From contig SVNV01000001.1 of NCBI GenBank assembly GCA_015066705.1, positions 1 to 64,000 of the forward strand: a DNA stretch of 64,000 nt, read 5' to 3'. This document shows positions 1 to 8,900 of this stretch, one piece after another (position 1 is the stretch's first letter; every line of letters starts with the position of its first letter). This stretch comes from Ruminococcus sp. (GTDB taxonomy: Bacteria > Bacillota > Clostridia > Oscillospirales > Ruminococcaceae). The notes under the pieces are model-generated. The model made no database searches, was not told the origin of the DNA, and saw only the letters and a program-made list of their open reading frames with translations. Both the position numbers and the translations under genes were made by a program.

Positions 1-26
1 AATGGTTTCACTGTTTTGTATTTCAT
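1..26 (-). CDS. 5' end of an unknown gene cut by the window edge
   Basis: An ATG at 26-24 on the minus strand follows an AAAGGAG ribosome-binding site about 5 nt upstream, and a consensus promoter lies at 68-96. Only the first eight codons (MKYKTVKP) are in the window, so no function can be given. Signal plus promoter plus start make a real gene very likely. Confidence 0.6.
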
Positions 27-67
27 AAAAACTCCTTTCAGAGCTAAGGTTACACTTATACATTATA

Positions 68-96
68 ATTATAGCACACTTGACAAGAATTTTCAA
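68..96 (-). promoter_or_regulatory. Promoter of the leftward gene at the window edge
   Basis: On the minus strand TTGAAA (96-91) and a perfect TATAAT (73-68) are separated by 17 nt. Transcription would start near 61, giving a leader of about 35 nt that contains the AAAGGAG site. Confidence 0.7.
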
Positions 97-117
97 TATT
101 TTTATGGATACAACAAA

Positions 118-147
118 ACGCCCCTGTTCAATCAAGAACAGGGGCGT
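118..147 (-). terminator. Intrinsic terminator downstream of ppdK
   Basis: A perfect 12-bp stem (ACGCCCCTGTTC and its complement) closes a 6-nt loop and is followed on the minus strand by TTTTGTTG. It lies about 155 nt after the ppdK stop, so the ppdK transcript has an unusually long 3' untranslated part. Confidence 0.8.
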
Positions 148-303
148 CGTTTACTTTATCACCCAACATCAAGACAAACCCTTACGGTTAAGTCTTTCCA
201 TTGGTTTTGTCGGAGATAGGCATTGTGCGCTTTTCTCCAGTTTTTCGCCATTTCGTATGTGATTTTGAAGTCCCAAACGAGTGCGAATTCAGGTTTGACT
301 ACC

Positions 304-2925
304 TTAGCGTAATGCAGCCTGTGCAGCAGCAAGTCTTGCGATTGGAACTCTGAATGGTGAACATGATACATAGTCGAGGCCAATCTTATGGCAGAATTCA
401 ACTGATGTTGGGTCACCACCGTGTTCGCCACAGATACCGATGTGGAGCTTTGGATTTACTGGCTTACCAAGCTTGATAGCCATTTCCATAAGCTTACCAA
501 CACCTGTCTGGTCGAGCTTAGCGAATGGGTCGTTTTCAAAAATCTTTGCATCATAGTATGCATCGAGGAACTTACCAGCGTCGTCTCTTGAGAAGCCGTA
601 TGTCATCTGTGTAAGGTCGTTTGTACCGAAGCAGAAGAAGTCAGCTTCCTTAGCGATATCGTCAGCTGTAAGAGCAGCTCTTGGGATTTCAATCATAGTA
701 CCAACTTCGTACTTGAGGTCTGAACCAGCTTCAGCGATAACAGCGTCAGCAGTTTCAACTACAACCTTCTTAACGTACTTGAGTTCCTTGATTTCGCCAA
801 CAAGTGGAATCATGATTTCTGGGCATACATTCCAATCCGGATGAGCCTTCTTAACATTGATAGCAGCCTTGATAACAGCCTTTGTCTGCATAGCAGCGAT
901 TTCTGGGTATGTTACTGCAAGACGGCATCCACGGTGACCCATCATTGGGTTGAATTCGTGGAGACCAGCAATGATGTTCTTGATATCTTCAACAGTCTTA
1001 CCCTGAGCATCAGCAAGTGCCTTGATGTCAGCTTCTTCTGTTGGAACGAATTCGTGAAGTGGTGGGTCGAGGAATCTGATTGTTACAGGGTTTCCTTCAA
1101 GTGCTTCGTAGAGAGCTTCAAAGTCAGCCTGCTGGATTGGTTCAATCTTAGCAAGTGCAGCTTCTCTTTCTTCAACTGTATCAGCACAAATCATTTCTCT
1201 GAATGCAGCAATTCTGTCAGCTTCAAAGAACATGTGCTCTGTACGGCAGAGACCGATACCTTCAGCACCGAGTTCTCTTGCCTTCTTAGCGTCAGCAGGA
1301 GTATCAGCGTTTGTTCTTACCTTAAGAACTCTGAACTTGTCAGCCCAAGCCATAATTCTACCAAATTCGCCAGCGATTGTAGCGTCTACTGTTGGGATAA
1401 TTCCGTCGTAGATGTTACCTGTTGAACCATCGATTGAGATGTAATCGCCTTCAACATATGTCTTACCAGCAAGTGTGAACTTCTTGTTTTCTTCGTCCAT
1501 CTTGATGTCGCCACAACCAGATACACAGCATGTACCCATACCACGTGCAACTACTGCAGCGTGTGAAGTCATACCGCCACGAACTGTGAGGATACCCTGA
1601 GCAGCCTTCATACCTGTGATATCTTCAGGTGAAGTTTCAAGTCTAACAAGAACAACCTTTTCGCCCTTTTCATTCCATACTACTGCGTCTTCAGCTGTAA
1701 ATACAACCTTACCACAAGCAGCTCCTGGTGAAGCGCCAAGTCCCTTACCTACAGGTGTAGCAGCCTTAAGAGCCTTAGCATCAAACTGTGGGTGGAGAAG
1801 TGTATCAAGGTTTCTTGGGTCAATCATAGCAACAGCTTCCTGCTCTGTTCTCATACCTTCGTCAACGAGGTCACAAGCAATCTTAAGAGCAGCCTGAGCA
1901 GTTCTCTTACCATTTCTTGTCTGGAGCATATAAAGCTTTTCGTTTTCTACTGTGAATTCCATATCCTGCATATCTCTGTAGTGGTTTTCGAGCTTAGCGC
2001 AAACTTCTACAAACTGCTTATATGCAGCTGGGAACTTTTCTTCCATCTGAGCGATTGGCATTGGTGTTCTAACACCAGCAACTACGTCTTCGCCCTGTGC
2101 GTTTGTAAGGAATTCGCCCATGAGCTTCTTTTCACCTGTAGCAGGGTCACGTGTAAATGCAACACCTGTACCACAGTCATCACCCATGTTACCGAATGCC
2201 ATCATCTGTACGTTTACAGCTGTACCCCATGAGTATGGAATATCGTTGTCTCTTCTGTAAACGTTAGCTCTTGGGTTATCCCATGAACGGAATACTGCCT
2301 TGATAGCGCCCATAAGCTGTTCAACAGGGTCTGTTGGGAAGTCAGAACCAATCTTTGACTTATATTCAGCCTTGAACTGCATTGCGAGTTCCTTAAGGTC
2401 ATCAGCTGTAAGGTCAACGTCCTGTGTAACGCCCTTCTTTTCCTTCATTTCGTCGATAAGCTCTTCAAAATACTTCTTACCAACTTCCATAACTACGTCA
2501 GAATACATCTGAATGAATCTTCTGTAGCAGTCCCAAGCCCAACGTGGATTTCCTGACTTAGCTGACATAAATTCAACTACTTCTTCGTTAAGACCGAGGT
2601 TAAGGATTGTATCCATCATACCTGGCATTGAAGCTCTTGCACCTGAACGTACTGAAACGAGGAGTGGATTATCCTTGTCACCGAACTTCTTGCCAACTCT
2701 TTCTTCCATCTTTGTGATGTTTTCCATAATTTCAGCCTGAATGTCAGCGTTAATCTGACGACCGTCCTCATAGTACTGAGTACATGCTTCAGTTGAAACT
2801 GTGAAACCCTGTGGTACAGGGAGACCGAGGCTTGTCATTTCAGCAAGGTTTGCACCCTTACCGCCGAGAAGCTCTCTCATGCTTGCATTACCTTCGTTAA
2901 ACTGGTAAACATACTTCTTACCCAT
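304..2925 (-). CDS. ppdK: Pyruvate, phosphate dikinase
   Basis: Interconverts pyruvate, ATP and phosphate with PEP, AMP and PPi in the cytoplasm. In anaerobes it often runs glycolytically in place of, or beside, pyruvate kinase. The 873-residue length is normal. The N-terminal nucleotide-binding part begins with KYVYQFNEG and has GGKGANLAEM. The swivelling phosphohistidine domain has GGMTSHAAVVARGMG near residue 450, with the catalytic His. The C-terminal PEP/pyruvate barrel has GLCRTEHMFF and ends with GICGEHGGDP. I chose the ATG at 2925 because GGAGG sits 9 nt upstream; an upstream TTG overlaps that site. The gene is monocistronic with its own promoter and terminator. Family assignment is essentially certain. 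Confidence 0.98.
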   Translation of the reverse strand: MGKKYVYQFNEGNASMRELLGGKGANLAEMTSLGLPVPQGFTVSTEACTQYYEDGRQINADIQAEIMENITKMEERVGKKFGDKDNPLLVSVRSGARASMPGMMDTILNLGLNEEVVEFMSAKSGNPRWAWDCYRRFIQMYSDVVMEVGKKYFEELIDEMKEKKGVTQDVDLTADDLKELAMQFKAEYKSKIGSDFPTDPVEQLMGAIKAVFRSWDNPRANVYRRDNDIPYSWGTAVNVQMMAFGNMGDDCGTGVAFTRDPATGEKKLMGEFLTNAQGEDVVAGVRTPMPIAQMEEKFPAAYKQFVEVCAKLENHYRDMQDMEFTVENEKLYMLQTRNGKRTAQAALKIACDLVDEGMRTEQEAVAMIDPRNLDTLLHPQFDAKALKAATPVGKGLGASPGAACGKVVFTAEDAVVWNEKGEKVVLVRLETSPEDITGMKAAQGILTVRGGMTSHAAVVARGMGTCCVSGCGDIKMDEENKKFTLAGKTYVEGDYISIDGSTGNIYDGIIPTVDATIAGEFGRIMAWADKFRVLKVRTNADTPADAKKARELGAEGIGLCRTEHMFFEADRIAAFREMICADTVEEREAALAKIEPIQQADFEALYEALEGNPVTIRFLDPPLHEFVPTEEADIKALADAQGKTVEDIKNIIAGLHEFNPMMGHRGCRLAVTYPEIAAMQTKAVIKAAINVKKAHPDWNVCPEIMIPLVGEIKELKYVKKVVVETADAVIAEAGSDLKYEVGTMIEIPRAALTADDIAKEADFFCFGTNDLTQMTYGFSRDDAGKFLDAYYDAKIFENDPFAKLDQTGVGKLMEMAIKLGKPVNPKLHIGICGEHGGDPTSVEFCHKIGLDYVSCSPFRVPIARLAAAQAALR

Positions 2926-3024
2926 TGGTAAATCAACCTCCAAAATAATTTGAATTTCCGCTCAATCTTTATTATCCGAACGCTTTTAACCTCCGTTTTC
3001 ACAAAGTTTGACGGTCATAAAAAC

Positions 3025-3060
3025 ATTATAGCAGATTTTTTCTCAAATTACTATACCTTT
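3025..3060 (-). promoter_or_regulatory. ppdK promoter carrying a repeated 23-nt element
   Basis: On the minus strand a perfect TATAAT (3030-3025) follows a poor -35 (TAGTAA, 3053-3048) at 17 nt. The poor -35 lies within a 23-nt block (3060-3038; core GGTATAGTAATTTGAG) that recurs exactly at 42215-42237 in front of the AI-2E family permease, at the same distance from its -10. A weak -35 with a conserved overlay suggests regulator control (inference). Confidence 0.6.
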
Positions 3061-3203
3061 AATAAGAAAATTTACGAAAAATTTTAAATAGTATTGCATT
3101 ATCTTTTTTATCTAATTTGCACAAAGAAACGGCAGGTTTTTTACACTTTTGACCCTTTTTCGGAAGCCTTTGAAAGAAGTTTTAAAAAACATAGGATTTT
3201 CTA

Positions 3204-3232
3204 TTGTATTTTTTTAGGGAGTATAGTATAAT
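3204..3232 (+). promoter_or_regulatory. glmU promoter
   Basis: TTGTAT (3204-3209), a 17-nt spacer and TATAAT (3227-3232). The transcript would start near 3239, about 50 nt before the glmU start. Confidence 0.75.
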
Positions 3233-3289
3233 TAGTAACGGAAATTATATTCGTTTTTTATAAAATAATCTGGAAACGGAGATATGATT

Positions 3290-4681
3290 ATGGGAGACAA
3301 CGTTATTATTCTGGCAGGCGGTCAGGGCAAGCGTATGAAAACCGACAAGCCTAAGGTTTTATGTGAAGTATTAGGAATTCCTATGCTTCGCTGGGTAATC
3401 AATTCCTGTGAGGACGCAGGTCTTGAAAACCTTTGCATTGTCAAGGGCTTCGGCGCTGAAATTCTTGACGAGTATCTTGGCGGAAAGTATGAAACCGTAA
3501 TGCAGCACGAGCGTCTCGGCACCGGTCACGCTGTTATGCAGGCTGTGGACTTCTTAAAGAAAAATGAAGATTCACACACACTTATCCTTTGCGGAGATGC
3601 GCCCTTCATTGACGATTACACAATAAAGGAAGCACTTGAGCTTCACAAGTCTGAAGGAAACGCTGTTACAGTAGTTACGACACAGCTTTCAAACCCTGCC
3701 GGCTACGGAAGAATTATCAGAAGTGAAAACGGCATTTCGGGAATAGTTGAACAGAAAGATGCTACACCTGAACAGCTTATGATTTGCGAGATAAATTCAG
3801 GCTGTTACTGGTTTGAGACAAAGGCTCTTTTAGGTGTTCTTTCAAAGCTTACACCAAACAATGCTCAGGGTGAATATTACCTTACAGACTGCATTTCCCT
3901 GCTCATTGACGAGGGCAGACGTGCAGGTGCATATTTATCTGACAATCCGATTATTGCTCTTGGTGCAAACGACAGAAGAGGACTTCTGAAATTAAACGAG
4001 CTTGCGAGAATTTCTGTTATTGACGGTCATCTTGACAATGGTGTTGAATTCACCTGTCTTGACGGAGTTATCATTTCACCTGAGGTTGAAATTGAGGGTG
4101 GCGCAACAATTCTCCCGGGGGTAATTTTAAGAGGAAAGACAAAAATTGCAAAGGGCTGTGTGATTGGTCCTAACTGCATAATTGAAGATACAGTTGTTGG
4201 TGAAAATTCAGTTTTGAACAACGTTCAGGCTTATGAAGCTGAGGTTGAGAAAAACGTTAAAATCGGGCCTTTTGTCCAGCTCAGACCAAACAGCAAGGTG
4301 CTTGAGGGTGCTAAAATCGGTGACTTTGTTGAAATCAAGAATTCAGTCATCGGAAAGGGCACGGCTGTTTCACACCTCACATACATCGGCGACAGCGATG
4401 TAGGGGCAAACGTAAACTTCGGTTGCGGTGTTGCTACTGCAAACTACGACGGAGAAAACAAATTCAGAACAGTTGTTGAGGACCACGCATTTATCGGTTG
4501 CAACACAAATCTTGTTGCTCCTGTTAAAATCGGTAAAAGTGCTTACACTGCGGCAGGCTCAACCATTACAGGCGACGTACCTGACGGGGCACTTGCTATT
4601 GAAAGAGGCAAGACCTCAATCAAGGACAACTACGCTACAAAGAAGCTCAAAAAACGTATAGAAAAGTTTGAGAAGAAATAA
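3290..4681 (+). CDS. glmU: Bifunctional UDP-GlcNAc pyrophosphorylase / GlcN-1-P acetyltransferase
   Basis: Makes UDP-N-acetylglucosamine for peptidoglycan by acetylating glucosamine-1-P and then transferring UMP from UTP. The 463-residue protein has the uridyltransferase signature LAGGQGKRMKTDKPK at the N-terminus, GTGHA, a CGDAP metal-binding loop near residue 100, and a C-terminal left-handed beta helix of hexapeptide repeats from about residue 250, with the acetyltransferase end around NYDGENKFRT. I prefer the ATG at 3290: GGAG lies 8 nt upstream of it but only 2 nt from the ATG at 3284. It has its own promoter and terminator. Confidence 0.97.
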   Translation: MGDNVIILAGGQGKRMKTDKPKVLCEVLGIPMLRWVINSCEDAGLENLCIVKGFGAEILDEYLGGKYETVMQHERLGTGHAVMQAVDFLKKNEDSHTLILCGDAPFIDDYTIKEALELHKSEGNAVTVVTTQLSNPAGYGRIIRSENGISGIVEQKDATPEQLMICEINSGCYWFETKALLGVLSKLTPNNAQGEYYLTDCISLLIDEGRRAGAYLSDNPIIALGANDRRGLLKLNELARISVIDGHLDNGVEFTCLDGVIISPEVEIEGGATILPGVILRGKTKIAKGCVIGPNCIIEDTVVGENSVLNNVQAYEAEVEKNVKIGPFVQLRPNSKVLEGAKIGDFVEIKNSVIGKGTAVSHLTYIGDSDVGANVNFGCGVATANYDGENKFRTVVEDHAFIGCNTNLVAPVKIGKSAYTAAGSTITGDVPDGALAIERGKTSIKDNYATKKLKKRIEKFEKK

Positions 4682-4690
4682 AAATAAAAC

Positions 4691-4728
4691 AAGCGTCATT
4701 ACTTAAAATCAAGTAGTGACGCTTTTTT
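4691..4728 (+). terminator. glmU terminator
   Basis: A 14-bp stem with one G-T pair, a 6-nt loop and a following T run, 10 nt after the glmU stop. Confidence 0.9.
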
Positions 4729-4795
4729 ATGATTTTTCCAAAACTTGCGACAATTATTGTAATTAACAAAACAAAAACAAAAATATATTAACCTA

Positions 4796-4824
4796 TTGAC
4801 AAAAATTCCACTTTATGATATACT
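4796..4824 (+). promoter_or_regulatory. Promoter of the zinc-ribbon membrane protein gene
   Basis: Perfect TTGACA (4796-4801), 17-nt spacer and TATACT (4819-4824), about 38 nt before the start codon. It excludes the in-frame upstream start candidate at 4796. Confidence 0.8.
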
Positions 4825-4861
4825 GATTTTACAAATTTTATATAAAAATAGGGGTGTTTTT

Positions 4862-5197
4862 ATGTTTAAAAAAGATTTTCCGTGGACAAAAATAGCAAGA
4901 GCAGTAGCGTATTTGATATTTTTCCTGTTAATTATCGTAGGAATAATCAGTAGTATACCGCTTTTCGCAGTGTCATTTTGGGGTGGATTATTAAGTCTTG
5001 CTGTCGATGTTGCCACTGCATTTGCTGCTATAAGCATTTATATGGTTATTTGTAATATCGCTGATGACGTGGCAGAACTTAAAAAATCCAAGAAGGAAAC
5101 AGCTTCTTACAACAATCCATCATGGGTTTGTAAGTGTGGAACAAGAAACAGCAGTAGCAAAAATATGTGCGAAAACTGTGGAAGAGAACGTGAGTAA
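4862..5197 (+). CDS. Small membrane protein with C-terminal zinc ribbon
   Basis: This 111-residue protein is not assigned to a named family. About 18 basic and polar residues precede two predicted membrane segments (roughly residues 11-33 and 38-65). A lysine-rich linker then leads to a zinc-ribbon-like tail with CKC and CENCGRE spaced as two knuckles near the C-terminus. AGGGGTG lies just upstream of the chosen ATG. It is transcribed alone from a strong promoter between two terminators. A membrane-tethered zinc ribbon could be an adaptor or sensor, but no function can be stated. Confidence 0.7.
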   Translation: MFKKDFPWTKIARAVAYLIFFLLIIVGIISSIPLFAVSFWGGLLSLAVDVATAFAAISIYMVICNIADDVAELKKSKKETASYNNPSWVCKCGTRNSSSKNMCENCGRERE

Positions 5198-5228
5198 ATA
5201 ATATTTTTTGGCGTTCATAAAATACATA

Positions 5229-5257
5229 TTGCAAAAATATCTCATCTGTGTTAAAAT
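5229..5257 (+). promoter_or_regulatory. pth promoter inside the preceding terminator
   Basis: TTGCAA (5229-5234), 17 nt and TAAAAT (5252-5257). The -10 box is in the loop side of the terminator hairpin at 5239-5271, so termination of the upstream gene and initiation for pth share the same DNA. Confidence 0.55.
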
Positions 5258-5276
5258 GACATAGATGAGATTTTTT
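5239..5276 (+). terminator. Terminator of the zinc-ribbon membrane gene
   Basis: A 12-bp AT-rich stem (ATCTCATCTGTG arm) followed by six T residues. It is followed at once by a second hairpin, 5280-5302 (CCCCG-TACC arm, 4-nt loop, one bulge), which would lie in the pth leader. Confidence 0.8.
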
Positions 5277-5329
5277 ATACCCCGTACCATTCGGTATCGG
5301 GGTTAAAGCAGTTTAGAAAGGACTATACT

Positions 5330-5953
5330 ATGAGCATATGGGACATTTTTAACAAGCTTGAAAAAGAAAAGACCGTAATGACAAAGCCTGAATTTCTGAT
5401 TGTAGGTCTGGGTAACCCGGGTATTCAATACGAGGAAACACGTCACAACGCTGGCTTTCTCACCATTGACAGGCTATGCGAAAAGCTTTCCTTTGACGTT
5501 AAAAAAGCTAAATTCAAATCCTACATCGGTGAAGTAAGCATCGGCGGGAAATGCTGTCTTGTTATGAAGCCTCAGACATATATGAACAACTCAGGCGAAG
5601 CAGTTATTGAGGCAATGGATTTTTACAAAATTCCCATTGAAAACGTTCTTGTTATATATGATGATATTTCTCTTGAACCGTCTAAAATGAGAATTCGCAG
5701 AAAGGGTTCTCACGGCGGTCACAACGGCATAAGAAGTATTGTGGAGTATACAGGAAGTGAGGAATTTCCACGTATTAAAATGGGTGTCGGAAAAAAGCCT
5801 CACCCTGATTACAATCTTGCCGATTGGGTTTTGTCCAGATTTACAGAGGACGAGTTAAAGGCTATCTCCCCTGCTCTTGACAACGCCTGCGAGGCTATAA
5901 AGCTGATAGCTTCGGGAGAAATTGACAAGGCTATGAACAGCTACAACTCATAA
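5330..5953 (+). CDS. pth: Peptidyl-tRNA hydrolase
   Basis: Releases tRNA from peptidyl-tRNA that has dropped off ribosomes; cytoplasmic. The 207 residues include the family core FLIVGLGNPGIQYEETRHNAGF, with the catalytic His in RHN, then MKPQTYMNNSG, YDDISLE and KGSHGGHNGIRS. About 17 residues precede the usual family start, beginning MSIWDIFNKLEKEK. AAAGGA 7 nt before the ATG supports this start, although the ATG at residue 17 is an alternative. It is 14 nt upstream of mfd, the common Bacillota arrangement. Confidence 0.96.
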   Translation: MSIWDIFNKLEKEKTVMTKPEFLIVGLGNPGIQYEETRHNAGFLTIDRLCEKLSFDVKKAKFKSYIGEVSIGGKCCLVMKPQTYMNNSGEAVIEAMDFYKIPIENVLVIYDDISLEPSKMRIRRKGSHGGHNGIRSIVEYTGSEEFPRIKMGVGKKPHPDYNLADWVLSRFTEDELKAISPALDNACEAIKLIASGEIDKAMNSYNS

Positions 5954-5967
5954 GCGAGGAAACGAAA

Positions 5968-8900
5968 TTGAATATTTTTTCAAAAATAATAAGCAATCAG
6001 CCCTTTTACAAGGACACGGAAAAGGCTGTTTTAAACGGGAAAACTCCCCTTTCACTGACGGGTGTTTCTAACATTCACAAGGCACACGTAGCTATGGGAC
6101 TTTCCCGACTATCACAGCTTCTTGTTATATGCGATGAGGAAGCCTCTGCAAGACGTTTATGCGACGACATAAATCAGCTCTTCGGAGGCGATTTGTGTTG
6201 CTTTTATCCTGCAAAGGATTATAACTTTACACACATCGAAGGCTTTTCTCCTGAATATGAGCATATGCGAATCGAAGCCCTGAGCAGAATTCTGAGTGGC
6301 GAATGCAAAATTATGACGGCTTCAGTTGAGGCTTGTCTTCAGGGAACAATTCCACCTAAAAAGTTAGAGGAATACTCCTTTGAAATTTCTTCCACAAGCG
6401 AAATTGATACAGCCGAGCTGACAAAAAAGCTGATTTCATCAGGTTACACAAAATCAGAGCAGGTCGAGGGGCAATCGCAGTTTTCTGTGAGAGGTTCGAT
6501 AATTGACATCTTTCCTGTTCAGTCAAAAAATCCTGTGAGAATTGAGCTATGGGGCGACGACATTGACAGTATTTCTTATTTTGACGTTGAGTCACAGCGA
6601 CGTTTTGAAACTATTGATAAAATCATTATCCGTCCTGCAAATGAAATAATCTTTTCATCAGACGAGGAGCTTATTGAAAAAATCAAGGAAGTATCCGCCA
6701 AAGTTAGAGGGAAGAAAACCGACCTCATAAGACAGTTTTTAAACAATGACATTGACCTTATAAAAGCTGGCATTTCCCTGACAAACAAGGACAAATATTA
6801 CAGGCTTGCCTACGAGAAAACGGGCACGGTTTTTGATTATTTTCCACAGCTCACGGTTATTTCTGAATATCAGAACTGCCTTGAAAAATCAAAGGGATTT
6901 TTAGGACAGCTTTCTGAGGATTTGAAAATTCTTTACGAGGAAGGTATTCTCTTTAAAAGTCTTGAGGGTTTCTATCTTGAGTTTTCTGACCTTTTACTCA
7001 ACGCCGAGAAATCAAGGCTTGTTCTCCTTGACACCTTTATGCGTGGCAACAACGACATAAGCATCAAAACTCTCATAAATGCAAACTGCTATCAGACAGC
7101 GAGCTGGGGTGGTGACATCAGACATCTCATTGAAGAGCTTTCTACCTTTGTTTCGGAAAAATACTGCGTTTTGGTTTTTGCAGGAAGCGAAAAAACTGTT
7201 CCTATAATTGTAAAAGACCTTCGTGATGCAGGTATTCCTGCTGAAATTTTTTCTGAAAAATCTGAAATCATTCCTAAGATGGTTTATATACGTGAAGGCT
7301 CTGTTTCAGGAGGTTTTGAATACCCTGATACCAAATGTGCCCTTCTCACACAGATGAAGGCTTTAAATTCCAAAAAGAAAACAAAGCCTAAGCGTAAAAA
7401 AGGTGAAGAAATCAAAAATCTTTCGGATATTTCTTCGGGCGACCTTGTTGTTCACAGTCTTTACGGTATCGGTAGATTTTCGGGAATTACCAAGCTTGAA
7501 AACGGTGGGGTTACAAAGGACTACATCACCATAAAATACGCTGGCACAGATGTACTTTATGTTCCTGTAACACAGCTTGACCTTGTTTCACGTTACATCG
7601 GTCCGAGAGATGACAGTGGAGTAAAGCTCAACAAACTGAATTCCACCGAGTGGCAGAAAACACGAACAAGAGTTAAGACTGCTGTCAAGGATATGGCTGA
7701 CGAGCTTATCAGGCTTTACGCACAGCGTCAGATGTCAAAGGGCTTTGCTTTTTCAGCTGACAACGACTGGCAGGCTGATTTTGAGGAGAGATTTGACTAT
7801 CAGGAAACCGACGACCAGCTGAGAGCCATTGAAGAAATCAAACAGGATATGCAAAGAGAAGTCCCTATGGACAGACTTCTTTGTGGTGACGTTGGTTTTG
7901 GAAAAACGGAGGTAGCTTTACGTGCAGCATTCAAATGTATGCTGGACTCAAAGCAGTGTGCGATTTTAGTACCTACCACAGTTCTTGCGTGGCAGCACTA
8001 TCAGACAGCAATAAAACGTTTTGAGCATTTCCCGATAAAGATTGAGCTTTTATCACGTTTCAGAACTCCGAAACAGCAACAGCAGATTATAAGACAGCTC
8101 AACAACGGAACAATCGACCTTGTTATCGGAACTCACAGGCTTGTTCAGAAGGATGTTAAATTCAAGAATTTAGGGCTTGTGGTTATAGACGAGGAACAGC
8201 GTTTCGGCGTAAAGCACAAGGAACGCTTCAAGGAGCTTTTCAGCGGTGTTGACGTGCTGACACTTTCGGCTACACCTATTCCGAGAACCTTAAATATGGC
8301 TATGAGTGGTATCCGTGATATGTCGGTTATCGAAGAGCCACCTCAGGACAGACACCCTATTCAGACCTATGTAATCGAACACAACGACGGAGTTGTTGCA
8401 CAGGCGATTGCAAAGGAATTGCGTCGTGGAGGGCAGGTATATTACATTCACAACAGAATTGAAACCATTGATGCCTGCGTTTATAAATTGCAGAAGATGT
8501 TACCGGAGGCGAGAATTGCATCAGCCCACGGACAGATACCCGAAAATGAGCTTTCGGAAATCTGGCGACAGCTTATCGACCACGAAATTGACATTCTTGT
8601 CTGCACAACTCTTATTGAAACAGGAGTTGACGTTTCAAACGTGAATACCCTCATTATTGAGGACGCTGACAGGCTGGGCCTTTCACAGCTTTATCAGTTA
8701 CGAGGTCGTGTAGGGCGTTCAAGCAGGCGAGCTTTTGCATACTTCACATTCAGACGAGGAAAAGTTCTTACAGAAATTGCCTCCAAGAGACTTAACGCAA
8801 TAAGAGAATTCACACAGTTCGGGTCAGGTTTCAGAATTGCTTTGCGTGACCTTGAAATAAGAGGTGCGGGCTCAATTTTAAGTGGCAGACAGCACGGACA

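Larger units (their letters stand above)
2926..3289. other. Divergent intergenic region between ppdK and glmU
   Basis: This 364-nt AT-rich stretch holds the ppdK leader of about 93 nt, the ppdK promoter element (3025-3060), and the glmU promoter (3204-3232). I see no ORF, riboswitch fold or RNA gene in the part between the promoters (3061-3203). Confidence 0.7.

Noticed and set aside
159..431. Leftward ORF overlapping the ppdK end
   Set aside because: More than half lies inside ppdK in another frame; no ribosome-binding site before its start. Only the part beyond ppdK is noted as an open 3' UTR.
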